From Desulfurispira natronophila (GTDB taxonomy: Bacteria > Chrysiogenota > Chrysiogenetes > Chrysiogenales > Chrysiogenaceae), in contig NZ_JACHID010000002.1 in assembly GCF_014203025.1 (NCBI RefSeq), forward strand, positions 186,001 through 250,000: 64,000 nucleotides of DNA, written 5' to 3'. Below, piece after piece: positions 26,298 to 34,078 of the stretch. A model generated the notes under the pieces. It was not told the origin of the DNA. It was given only the letters and a program-made list of their open reading frames with translations, and did no database searches. Position 1 is the first letter of the stretch; each line of letters opens with the position of its first letter. A program made the position numbers and the translations under genes.

Positions 26298-27551
26298 CTA
26301 CCTGGTGCCGATATCGTCCAGTGCGAGTAAGTCCTGTTGCGATGACTCCATATTCTTAACCATATAGCGTTGGCTGCTGGCTTCATCATCGCCAATAAGT
26401 ACTACTTGTTTTGCTTCCAGCCGGTGTCCGCGCTTAAAGATGTTTTTTGCTGAGCGCTGGCGACTGTCGATTTCACAGCGGTAGCCTCGCTGTCGTAAAT
26501 GCTGTAGTAGCCTGAGGCCATGGGGAGTGTAGGCTTCGGCAGTATAGCCGATAAAGTAGTCCATACCCTGGCTGGTAGCCAGGCTGCCAAAGTGCTCCAC
26601 CAGCAACATGACACGTTCCATCCCCAGCGCAAAGCCTACCGCTGGAGTGTCGGGTCCACCCAGGTCCTTCACCAGTCGATCGTAGCGTCCACCGCCGCCG
26701 ATGGCATTCTGGGAGCCAAGAAGCGTTGTCGTATACTCGAAGGCGGTGCCTACGTAGTAGTCAAGCCCCCGCACCATGAAGGGTGTCATGGTGAAGGGTA
26801 CTCCGAAGTGCTCAAGGCAGTTTTGCAGAGTGGAGTAGTGGGCGCAGCAGTCTTCACACCGGTAGTCATCTATGGTGGGTGCTGGGGCTACGATTTCGCG
26901 GCACTCTGCCCGCTTGCAATCCAGTACCCGCAGGGGATTTTTATCAATGCGTTCTACGCAGTTTGAGCAGAGGCTCCCTTCGTATTGACGCAAGAAACTC
27001 ACCAATGCATCACGATAACTTGGGCGGCAGGCAGGGCAACCGATATTGTTGATCTCTACCTGGATCCCTGGGGCAACCCCCAGTTCTTGTAAAATAGTGT
27101 AGCCTAAGGCAATGCTTTCGGCGTCAACCAGGGCGCTGGTCTCACCAAAAATTTCTACTCCCAGTTGATGGAACTGGCGATAGCGTCCCTTTTGTGGACG
27201 CTCGTAGCGAAACATTGGGCCCATGTACCAGAGTTTCTGAGGCGCCATTTCGCTGTAGATACGGTTTTCCACATAGGCCCGCACCACACCGGCGGTTCCC
27301 TCTGGACGCAAGGTGACGGACTCATCACCTTTATCGGCAAAGGAATACATCTCTTTGCCGACTATATCGGTGTTTTCACCAATCGTACGACAAAAAAGCT
27401 CTGTTCGCTCCATGATGGGCAGGCGAATCTCCCCGTAGCCCCACTGCTGAAGGGTGTGGCGCATAATATCTTCAGCTGCGCCCCAAATGCGGCTCTGATT
27501 GGGAAGAATATCGTTAAAACCGCGTACGGCTTTGATGTTGTTCGTTGACAT
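26298..27551 (-). CDS. hisS: Histidyl-tRNA synthetase
   Basis: A 417-residue class IIa enzyme. The N-terminal block AVRGFNDILPNQSRIW, motif 2 (MFRYERPQKGRYRQFHQLGVE), the histidine-A box LDYYVGTAFEYT and motif 3 (AVGFALGMERVML) are all present. The C-terminal anticodon-binding domain ends the protein. There are four Cys in pairs (CPAC near 180, CSNC and DCC nearby), which suggests a structural metal site as in some bacterial relatives. AGGAG lies upstream of the ATG. Next in the transcript is aspS. Confidence 0.96.
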   Translation of the reverse strand: MSTNNIKAVRGFNDILPNQSRIWGAAEDIMRHTLQQWGYGEIRLPIMERTELFCRTIGENTDIVGKEMYSFADKGDESVTLRPEGTAGVVRAYVENRIYSEMAPQKLWYMGPMFRYERPQKGRYRQFHQLGVEIFGETSALVDAESIALGYTILQELGVAPGIQVEINNIGCPACRPSYRDALVSFLRQYEGSLCSNCVERIDKNPLRVLDCKRAECREIVAPAPTIDDYRCEDCCAHYSTLQNCLEHFGVPFTMTPFMVRGLDYYVGTAFEYTTTLLGSQNAIGGGGRYDRLVKDLGGPDTPAVGFALGMERVMLLVEHFGSLATSQGMDYFIGYTAEAYTPHGLRLLQHLRQRGYRCEIDSRQRSAKNIFKRGHRLEAKQVVLIGDDEASSQRYMVKNMESSQQDLLALDDIGTR

Positions 27552-27665
27552 GTATCGTCTCCTGGTGCGGGAAGTATTGAGAAAGAAGGGGACAAGCGGT
27601 CACTGTAAATGGGTTTATTGGAGAATTGCGCTAAAAGTACATAGGTGAGTCATGGCCAAGTCAGG

Positions 27666-28175
27666 TTACGATCCGTGCCAGGCGGCTTTTTTTTTCTGAA
27701 TCCACTGAATTATCTCAAACTTGCGCTCTTTCCAGCGTTCGGCATCCAGACGCTCTCGCACAAAATCTTCAAAAAGTGTTCCCATAAGGTTGTCGATGCG
27801 GGTGAGCCAGTGCAGGCGCTCAATAAAGATTTCTTCGTCGTTTTCCAGCAGGATTACTGGCATCTTCAGGGCTGAAATTTGCAGGGTATGGCCTTTGACA
27901 GTAAAGGTAGCGACCTTTTCTACCCCAAACTCCACCCGCAATTTGCACTCCTTGACTTTTTTGCCTTCGTAGAGGGCCATAGCGGCCTCAGGGCTGATGG
28001 AGGGCTCGCCCTTGGAGAGTCGCGATTCCCGGGCATCGCCATACTGGCTTTCCAGTACGACGTGGTCATCGATCCAGATGTGTATAATTTCGTCCTGGAA
28101 GCGGTAGCGCCCTTCCATGGTTTCGCTCTTGTGCCACAGCCAGATGAGAAACTCCTTGCCGATGTAGTCACTCAT
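27666..28175 (-). CDS. RdgC-like protein, C-terminal part (second gene of a pair)
   Basis: A 169-residue protein. It starts IGKEFLIWLWHKSE and continues through IHIWIDDHVVLESQYGDARE, resembling the second half of delta-type RdgC proteins, followed by a helical tail. RdgC binds DNA as a ring-shaped dimer and restrains RecA. Here the protein is in two genes. This ORF has its own GGAGG five bases before its ATG, inside the end of the upstream gene, and the two overlap by eight bases (ATGAGTGA). That argues for two real, coupled genes rather than a sequencing frameshift. Similarity was judged by eye, so the C-half assignment is less certain than the N-half. Confidence 0.6.
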   Translation of the reverse strand: MSDYIGKEFLIWLWHKSETMEGRYRFQDEIIHIWIDDHVVLESQYGDARESRLSKGEPSISPEAAMALYEGKKVKECKLRVEFGVEKVATFTVKGHTLQISALKMPVILLENDEEIFIERLHWLTRIDNLMGTLFEDFVRERLDAERWKERKFEIIQWIQKKKAAWHGS

Positions 28176-28794
28176 GGTCGCCTCCGAAGTTTTCCGGTGC
28201 CAGCTGCTCCCGTGCCCAGGCCATGGCAGAGCTCAGCTCCATATTCTCCATGCGCCACTGGGGAGACATCAGGAATATTTTGCGATCAAAACTTTTACGA
28301 AAATACTCCACAAAAAGGTCATTGGCACTTTGGGAGGTGGAGCCGAAATAGATGCGCCCGGCGGGGATGTCGTAGAGGACATCCCACACCTTGGTCTGGG
28401 GGTACTGCTGGCGCAAGAGGTGTTGCCGTGTCTGCTCCTTGACAAAGAGGCGATCGTCCCGGGAGAGTCGCTCCTTGCCGGCATCCAGACGATATTGATG
28501 CTCCCTTTCCGGCAGCATGGCCTTGAGCATTGGGGAAGGAACGACCTTTTTGTCCAGACGCAGGGATACCAACATGTGCTCCCGGGAGGGAAAAACATCG
28601 TCAGTAGTAAAGTGATTGTGAAGAAAGTTTTTGGGGGACACCCAACCCATGGTGCTTTCGGAAAACTCCACTTCGTCAAACGAGACAAAGCGGTGCTTGA
28701 TCAGGCACTCAGAGAGCTCATCCATATAGTCAATTCCAGCTTCACCCTGTACCATATAGGGCGTGTAGCTGATGGAGCCAGTGTAAAATGCCAT
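28168..28794 (-). CDS. RdgC-family recombination-associated protein, N-terminal part
   Basis: A 208-residue protein matching the first half of RdgC: an N-terminal SISYTPYMV segment, GWVSPKNFL near residue 50, LVSLRLDKKVVPSPMLKAML, a helical connector (SRDDRLFVKEQTRQHLLRQ) and DVLYDIPAGRIYFGSTSQ. Complete RdgC is about 300 residues and ends with a domain missing here; that domain seems to be encoded by the next gene. AGGTGA precedes the ATG. Role: DNA-binding modulator of RecA-dependent recombination, by homology. Confidence 0.72.
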   Translation of the reverse strand: MAFYTGSISYTPYMVQGEAGIDYMDELSECLIKHRFVSFDEVEFSESTMGWVSPKNFLHNHFTTDDVFPSREHMLVSLRLDKKVVPSPMLKAMLPEREHQYRLDAGKERLSRDDRLFVKEQTRQHLLRQQYPQTKVWDVLYDIPAGRIYFGSTSQSANDLFVEYFRKSFDRKIFLMSPQWRMENMELSSAMAWAREQLAPENFGGDHE

Positions 28795-28930
28795 TGCGTA
28801 TCACCTGCGAAACATGGTTACTGAAATCCAAGTATATCGAGGACATCTGTAAAAAAGAGTCGGGGCAGTTTTTAGATTCCACTCACAACGAGTGCTAGAG
28901 CATAGTTTTTCCAGTAGCCTTCCGTTACCA

Positions 28931-30046
28931 TCAATGTCCGTGTCCACCTCCACAACCACTGGCAGATTGAGCACTTAGAGGTTGTGGAGCTGGTTTTGTC
29001 TGATTGCGCACGTCTACACTGGCCTTGAGATTGGTGGCGATACGGTGAAACTTATTGTGAATATGGTTTTCTTCGTCCAGCGCCAGATAGAAAGGATTCC
29101 CTTCATCACCGGCCTCGCGCACCTGAAATTCCAGGGGTAGATCACCCAGAAAAGGGATTTTTCGTTCATCTGCGTATTTGCGCGCCCCTTTCTCGCCAAA
29201 CAAATAACTTTGATGCTGGCACTGAGGGCAGATGTGGTAGCTCATGTTTTCGACAATGCCAAGCACTTCAACGGAGCAGGCCTGAAACATGGAAACGGCT
29301 TTTTTGGCGTCCAGCAATGCCATATCCTGAGGAGTGGAGACGATAAGGGCTCCAGTGACCGGCAACATGTGCACCATGCTGAGTTGGATATCGCCTGTTC
29401 CTGGGGGAAGATCGAGTATCAGGTAGTCCAGTTCTCCCCAGTTCACATCTTCAATAAATTGCTTCAGGGCAGCGTGAACCATAGGAGCACGCCAGATGAC
29501 CGGACTCTCCTCCTCAAGGAAGAAGCCTATGCTGATGACATGCACCCCGTGTTTTTCTACCGGGATAATGCGGTCGTCCTTCACCGTCGGTTTGTGGTCG
29601 GGAGCTATGCCCAGCATAGCAGGAATGGAGGGTCCATAGAAGTCCATGTCCAGAAGGCCCACCTTGTGGCCAAGGCGAGTCAAAGCAACAGCCAGGTTAG
29701 CGCTAACGGTGGATTTCCCCACGCCTCCCTTTCCGCTGCCAACAGCGATAATGTTTTTTACACCAGGCAAAAGCTCAGATGGGGTTTCCTGGTCACGGGC
29801 AGTAAGGTTAATTGTTACGGCCCCTGCCTCAGGTATCCCATTTGTCACGGCCTGACGGCAATCACTCTCTATGGTTGACTTCAGTGGGCAGGCTGCCGTG
29901 GTTAGTTCTACCGTTACAGTTACATTAACGCCATCAATGGCGATATCTTTGATCATGCCGAGTTCCAGCAGGGTCTTGCCTATCTCCGGGTCCTTGACCT
30001 GGGAAAGGGAATGGCGAACCTGATCGGTGGTAATAGTGGTGCTCAT
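28931..30046 (-). CDS. mrp: Mrp/ApbC/NBP35 iron-sulfur cluster carrier ATPase
   Basis: A 371-residue P-loop ATPase that delivers Fe-S clusters to apoproteins. An N-terminal MIP18-like domain (1-85, VKDPEIGKTLLELGMIKDI) is followed by the deviant Walker A GSGKGGVGKST, LLDMDFYGPSIPAML, YLILDLPPGTGDIQL, and the cluster-binding CxxC in HICPQCQHQ. The tail ends GCGGGHGH, which adds a Cys and His residues. ATG 30046 was preferred (GGGG five bases upstream); an ATG-equivalent 30 bases further up is not supported by a ribosome site. It has a good promoter at 30085-30113 and is divergent from pyrF. Confidence 0.93.
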   Translation of the reverse strand: MSTTITTDQVRHSLSQVKDPEIGKTLLELGMIKDIAIDGVNVTVTVELTTAACPLKSTIESDCRQAVTNGIPEAGAVTINLTARDQETPSELLPGVKNIIAVGSGKGGVGKSTVSANLAVALTRLGHKVGLLDMDFYGPSIPAMLGIAPDHKPTVKDDRIIPVEKHGVHVISIGFFLEEESPVIWRAPMVHAALKQFIEDVNWGELDYLILDLPPGTGDIQLSMVHMLPVTGALIVSTPQDMALLDAKKAVSMFQACSVEVLGIVENMSYHICPQCQHQSYLFGEKGARKYADERKIPFLGDLPLEFQVREAGDEGNPFYLALDEENHIHNKFHRIATNLKASVDVRNQTKPAPQPLSAQSASGCGGGHGH

Positions 30047-30084
30047 GTTTTCCCCTATGAATTTGTCGTTTAACAAACCATGAA

Positions 30085-30113
30085 TTTATACGCTTTTGTC
30101 TGGTAAATTTCAA
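30085..30113 (-). promoter_or_regulatory. Sigma70 promoter for mrp
   Basis: On the minus strand TTGAAA (30113-30108), a 17-base spacer and TATAAA (30090-30085), 39 bases before the start codon. Confidence 0.65.
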
Positions 30114-30130
30114 CTCCTGCCCCGGCAGGC

Positions 30131-30159
30131 TTGTCACAGGCAGGTACCTGGGGTAGTAT
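30131..30159 (+). promoter_or_regulatory. Candidate pyrF promoter with internal palindrome
   Basis: TTGTCA (30131-30136), a 17-base spacer and TAGTAT (30154-30159). The spacer contains the perfect palindrome CAGGTACCTG (30141-30150), which could be an operator. It is back to back with the mrp promoter, whose -35 is 17 bases away. Confidence 0.5.
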
Positions 30160-30241
30160 TTTAATGTGTATGCGATGAAAACCTTGTGTCGCCATCATGA
30201 ATTCCGCACTGAGATACTAGCCCGTTGCAGGAGAGTTAAAC

Positions 30242-30943
30242 ATGAGTTCTACTATTGTCGTTGCTCTTGATACCCGCGATCGCCTCGCCGCTAAAAGCAT
30301 TGTTGCCGAGTTGGCTCCTCATAACCCCTGGTTCAAGGTGGGGAAAGCCCTCTTTGTCTCAAAGGGCACTGCCATTGTAGAAGAGCTGATGGAGAATGGG
30401 GCCAATATATTTCTTGATCTAAAGTTCCACGATATCCCCAATACCGTAGCCGAAGCAGCTCGAGCTGCCGCAGATATTGGTGTACGCATGCTGAATGTCC
30501 ATTGTCTTGGTGGTCGTAAAATGATGGAAACGACTATTAACTCTATGGCAGACCTCTCCAGTCGTCCCCTGGTAGTAGGGGTCACCATCCTCACCAGCAT
30601 GAACCAGGGGGATCTGGATGAGGTGGGAGTGCGCGAGCCATTGCAGGAGGAGGTGCTGCGACTGGCACGCCTGGCCAGGGATTCCGGCCTGGACGGCGTT
30701 GTCTGCTCTCCCCAGGAGACCGAGCTTATAAAAAGTGAACTGGGTAGCGACTTTCTTACCGTGACGCCCGGCATTCGTCCTGCCTGGTCTGCTACCGACG
30801 ATCAATCTCGTATCACTACTCCCGCTGATGCCGCTCGTATGGGTACGGACTATATGGTCATTGGACGACCTATTATAAAACATCAACGCCCATTGGAAGC
30901 GTATGAATCCATTCAAAAAGAAATCCAGAGCGCTGTACAGTGA
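30242..30943 (+). CDS. pyrF: Orotidine 5'-phosphate decarboxylase
   Basis: A 233-residue enzyme for the last step of UMP synthesis. The catalytic array DLKFHDIPNT holds Asp59, Lys61 and Asp64 (D-x-K-x-x-D). TPGIRPAW and YMVIGRPII bind the phosphate. CAGGAG lies nine bases before the ATG. Its 3' end overlaps the next small gene by 41 bases. No other pyrimidine gene is near. Confidence 0.96.
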   Translation: MSSTIVVALDTRDRLAAKSIVAELAPHNPWFKVGKALFVSKGTAIVEELMENGANIFLDLKFHDIPNTVAEAARAAADIGVRMLNVHCLGGRKMMETTINSMADLSSRPLVVGVTILTSMNQGDLDEVGVREPLQEEVLRLARLARDSGLDGVVCSPQETELIKSELGSDFLTVTPGIRPAWSATDDQSRITTPADAARMGTDYMVIGRPIIKHQRPLEAYESIQKEIQSAVQ

Positions 30944-31307
30944 CCCGTTTATAACGATTTTCTCACGGTGGCAGCCGACATGTATTGATAGAACAAGCAG
31001 CTGGTATTGGCTCCAACAGTATTACAGTCTTCAGCGAGGAGACCATGGCGAGTGGGTGCTTCTAGGTTATGGCCCCCTGCCGCGTAGATTTTTCATCCAG
31101 ATTCACAGTTCATCTGGGGTTACTGTTAGTAGCGCAACTGGTGTGTGTGGAAATTGTGGCCGTTGCCTTAACTTTTGCCCGGCGAAAGTTATCGGCAGTG
31201 GGCTTAAGGCGCGCCGCAGTATAAAATGTTTAATTTTTCGTGTTTTTTTGCGCTGTGGGCAGTGCTTGCAGGTATGCCGTGAGCGCCAGCTGAGTGCTGG
31301 ATGCTAA
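30903..31307 (+). CDS. Small ferredoxin-like Cys-rich protein (hypothetical)
   Basis: A 134-residue predicted protein with CGNCGRCLNFCP (CxxCxxCxxxCP, the 4Fe-4S ferredoxin motif) at about residue 84, and a second Cys group ending CGQCLQVC near 120. The first 70 residues have no family I can name. Composition includes basic and aromatic residues. The start ATG lies inside pyrF with GGAAG upstream, and its stop overlaps the mntP-like start as ATGCTAA. The double overlap supports a real gene, but the unusual N-terminus leaves doubt. It might carry electrons or only bind a cluster. Confidence 0.5.
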   Translation: MNPFKKKSRALYSDPFITIFSRWQPTCIDRTSSWYWLQQYYSLQRGDHGEWVLLGYGPLPRRFFIQIHSSSGVTVSSATGVCGNCGRCLNFCPAKVIGSGLKARRSIKCLIFRVFLRCGQCLQVCRERQLSAGC

Positions 31308-31858
31308 CAGGTATGTTGGTGCTGGGGTTGGTGGTGGCCAGCAATAATTTTGCTGTGGCTATTGGCCTGGGAGCAATGGGGCATGGTCTGCATCGCTGGC
31401 GAATAGCAGTGGTTTTTGGTTTTTTCGAATTTCTGGCCCCTCTGCTGGGTCTTTGGGCTGGCCATGAGATGTCCACCATGCTTCACCAACGTGGCCCATG
31501 GCTGGCGGCACCATTATTGGCAGCCCTGGGGCTGTGGGCTGTGTGGGATGCCTTTATCGCCAGTCAGCATGACTGGCAGCGCAAAGAGCGCTTTTATCAT
31601 CGTGCTCTCATTTCGTGGGTGGGGCTGGTGGTTCTGGCTGTCATCCTCAGTGTAGACAACCTTTTGGTTGGGTTTTCCCTGGGGGTAAATGTAGTAGCCT
31701 CACTCTCCCTGGCGGCGTATATCTCCCTTTTTACTGTACTGTTTACCCTTTTGGGCCTTTACATTGGCAGTGCCTGCCGCCATCACTGGGAAAAGGCAGC
31801 CCAAGTGCTGTCCGGTCTTTTGTTTATCGGCCTGGGGATGTACTTGTGGGGTGGGTGA
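31301..31858 (+). CDS. MntP/DUF204-like manganese efflux family membrane protein
   Basis: A 185-residue protein with six hydrophobic segments and two-fold repeat character. Short charged motifs sit in helices 1 and 4: VVASNNFAVAIGLGA and VILSVDNLLVGFSLG, the positions where MntP-type exporters have Asp motifs. In the first repeat the usual DAF is replaced by NNF, so substrate choice may differ from true MntP. It is translationally coupled to the upstream ferredoxin-like gene (four-to-seven-base overlap). No Mn riboswitch-like element is apparent upstream. Confidence 0.75.
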   Translation: MLTGMLVLGLVVASNNFAVAIGLGAMGHGLHRWRIAVVFGFFEFLAPLLGLWAGHEMSTMLHQRGPWLAAPLLAALGLWAVWDAFIASQHDWQRKERFYHRALISWVGLVVLAVILSVDNLLVGFSLGVNVVASLSLAAYISLFTVLFTLLGLYIGSACRHHWEKAAQVLSGLLFIGLGMYLWGG

Positions 31859-32080
31859 TGGTTTGCGGACATGCCCTCAGTATCTTGCTGGGAGCTTTCA
31901 GATCTCACTCAACAGGAGATGAGAGATGCTTTGGCTTCTGTTAAAAAAGTTCCAGAATGTTTGTATTTTTCAATGCAAACAGACAGGCACTTGTGCCATG
32001 TAAACTGTATGTGCAGCAGGCAAAGCTTGTACCTGTGGTCAATTGATTAAAAAACCGTTTTATTGCGCGGGGATTTCCTG

Positions 32081-32110
32081 TTGACAAACGACACAAATTC
32101 CGAGTAAATA
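32081..32110 (+). promoter_or_regulatory. Candidate promoter of the CoA-transferase gene
   Basis: A perfect TTGACA (32081-32086) followed after 18 bases by TAAATA (32105-32110). The -10 is imperfect, which would fit an activated or regulated promoter. Confidence 0.4.
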
Positions 32111-32116
32111 ACCGTG

Positions 32117-32148
32117 TATTTTCGATCATATTTTTCAATTCGAAAATA
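32117..32148 (+). promoter_or_regulatory. Operator-like inverted repeat before the CoA-transferase gene
   Basis: TATTTTCGA (32117-32125) and TCGAAAATA (32140-32148) are perfect inverted 9-mers with a 14-base AT-rich spacer. They lie between the promoter candidate and the start codon. The element could be a repressor site or a weak leader hairpin. Confidence 0.45.
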
Positions 32149-32180
32149 TAACCATAATTTATTTTTCTAAAGGAGGCACC

Positions 32181-33743
32181 ATGTCTGACATGAAGTCGCG
32201 TGTGCGTGACACATCCCTTCATCACCTCTTCATGAAACCCGAAGAAACTGTCAAGTTCTTTTCTGAAGCAGAAAAACGCCCTATGAATCTCGGATGGTCC
32301 GGCTTTACTCCCGTTGGTTACCCCAAAGTAGTTCCCATTGCTATTGCCGACCACGTTGAGCGCAACAACCTGCAAGGCAAGTGGAAGTTCAACCTCTTTA
32401 TCGGCGCTTCTGTTGGTGCCGAGACGGAAGACCGCTGGGCTACCCTTGATATTATTGATCGTCGCTGGCCCTACCAGACCGGTAAAAACCTGGGCAAGGC
32501 CATTAATACTGGCAAGATTCGCATGGGTGACAAGCACCTCTCCATGTTTGCTCAGGACCTTCGATACGGTTTCTATACCAAGGATGAAGGCGGCGGACTC
32601 GACGTAGCTATCATTGAAGCTTCTGCCATCACGGAAAATGGTGACATTGTTCTTGCCGGTTCTGTAGGTGCTGCACCCGAAATCATTGAGGTAGCCGACA
32701 AAATTATTGTCGAAATCAATACGGGCCTGCCCTCTTTTGAAGGCATGCACGACATCCTTACCACTGACTTGCCTCCTTTCCGTCAGATCCTGCCAGTAAC
32801 CGATGTCAAGCAGCGTATTGGCACTCCCTGGGTCCCCACCGACAAAAGCAAAATTATCGCTATTGTCGAATCCAAGATGCCGGACAATGGTCGTGCACTC
32901 AAGGGGACAGACGAAGTTTCCCAGGCTATCGCCGATCACATTGTTGAGTTCTTCCAGGCTGAAGTTAAGGGCGGACGTCTACCCAAAAACCTGCTTCCCC
33001 TGCAGTCCGGTGTGGGTAACATTGCCAATGCCGTTGTTGGTGGCTTGACCGCCTCACCATTTGAGGATCTGGTAGTATTTACTGAAGTTCTGCAGGATAC
33101 CTTCCTGCCTTTCCTCGACTCTGGCAAGTGTAAGTACATCAACTGTACCTCACTGTCTCTCTCCAATGAAGGCTTTGAGGAGTGGTGGAGCAAGTACGAC
33201 AAGTACAAAGAAATGGTGATGATGCGTCCTCAGCAGATCTCCAACAACCCTGAGCTCATTCGCCGCCTCGGTGTCATCGGCATGAATACGCCCGTAGAGT
33301 TTGACATGTATGCCCATGCCAACTCCACGCTGGTAGGCGGTACGCGCATGATTAACGGTATTGGCGGTTCCGGTGACTTTGAGCGCAACGCTTATATCTC
33401 TATCATGCACTGCCCTTCAGTGCGTCCCTCCAAGACAGACGAGTTTGGCATCACCGGCGTGGTTCCCAAGGTTCCCCACGTGGACCACACCGAGCACGAC
33501 ATCGACGTATTGGTTACCGATCAAGGTCTTGCCGACTTGCGTGGCTTGGCTCCCAAGGATCGCGCCCGCGAGGTCATCAACAAGTGTGCTCACCCTGCTT
33601 ACAAAGAGTACCTTATGGACTACCTGGAGCGAGCCGAAAAGAAGACTGGCTACCACCACGAGCCTCAGCTGCTGGACGAGTGCTACAAAATGCACACCAG
33701 CCTGCAGGAAAATGGCACCATGCGTTTCTGGGAAGTCAAGTAA
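32181..33743 (+). CDS. Acetyl-CoA hydrolase / acetate (succinyl-CoA:acetate) CoA-transferase
   Basis: A 520-residue enzyme of the Ach1/AarC/ScpC class. GFTPVGYPKVVP and SVGAETEDRWA lie in the N-terminal half. SGVGNIANAVVGGL at about 276-289 and VVFTEVLQDTFL give the acyl-binding loop and the catalytic glutamate (Glu302). A third block is GGSGDFERNAYISIMHCPS. It moves CoA between succinate (or propionate) and acetate, so in an anaerobe it would help activate acetate or close an incomplete citric acid cycle. The enzyme starts after an ideal AAAGGAGG site, suggesting high expression. It is a single gene between its own promoter region and terminator. Confidence 0.93.
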   Translation: MSDMKSRVRDTSLHHLFMKPEETVKFFSEAEKRPMNLGWSGFTPVGYPKVVPIAIADHVERNNLQGKWKFNLFIGASVGAETEDRWATLDIIDRRWPYQTGKNLGKAINTGKIRMGDKHLSMFAQDLRYGFYTKDEGGGLDVAIIEASAITENGDIVLAGSVGAAPEIIEVADKIIVEINTGLPSFEGMHDILTTDLPPFRQILPVTDVKQRIGTPWVPTDKSKIIAIVESKMPDNGRALKGTDEVSQAIADHIVEFFQAEVKGGRLPKNLLPLQSGVGNIANAVVGGLTASPFEDLVVFTEVLQDTFLPFLDSGKCKYINCTSLSLSNEGFEEWWSKYDKYKEMVMMRPQQISNNPELIRRLGVIGMNTPVEFDMYAHANSTLVGGTRMINGIGGSGDFERNAYISIMHCPSVRPSKTDEFGITGVVPKVPHVDHTEHDIDVLVTDQGLADLRGLAPKDRAREVINKCAHPAYKEYLMDYLERAEKKTGYHHEPQLLDECYKMHTSLQENGTMRFWEVK

Positions 33744-34078
33744 GACTTTCACTGCTCTATCAAAGCCCTGTCGCAAGACAGGGCTTTTTTTGGTGGGTGA
33801 AATGCGCTAAGCTTTGCTCTTGGTACTGCGCTTAGCAGACTGCTGAGATATTTCCATGACCATTCTTGGCAAAGAGAGCTCTACGGATAATTTACCGCAC
33901 TGTACTATACTGCGGAACGGTGTAGCGCTAGTTTTTCCTCACAGACGCTGGCGCTTTCATCTCTGGCGAATAGTTTGGCGCTCATTCCAAAGAATGCACT
34001 GTGCTTCACCGTAAATGACTACACATTTTTTCTTTACCCATCATTAAAGAGTATCTCAGCAAGCTGTTCGAGGAGTTC
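33744..34078. other. Intergenic region before gspN
   Basis: A 335-base gap with the CoA-transferase terminator at its left end. The rest probably carries the gspN promoter. TTGGCA (33866-33871) with TAATTT after 16 bases is a weak candidate, and TATACT (33906-33911) is a possible -10 without a good -35. No gene is visible. Confidence 0.5.
33763..33791 (+). terminator. Terminator of the CoA-transferase gene
   Basis: AGCCCTGTC (33764-33772) and GACAGGGCT (33777-33785) pair perfectly around GCAA and run into a seven-T tract. Confidence 0.92.

Larger units (their letters stand above)
31859..32180. other. Leader region of the CoA-transferase gene
   Basis: A 322-base gap becoming AT-rich toward the right. 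It holds a promoter candidate (32081-32110), a 9-base inverted repeat (32117-32148) and a strong ribosome site (AAAGGAGG). Near its left end a 25-codon frame (31926-32003) follows AGGAG at seven bases; I doubt it is a gene. Confidence 0.55.

Noticed and set aside
28160-28180. Simple sequencing frameshift in rdgC
   Set aside because: A well-placed GGAGG and ATG at the junction indicate a real second start; kept as a split gene, though a check is suggested.
31941-32939. A 332-codon open frame antisense to the CoA-transferase gene
   Set aside because: It opposes a highly conserved enzyme and shows no ribosome site or family motif; it is a shadow of the codon pattern.
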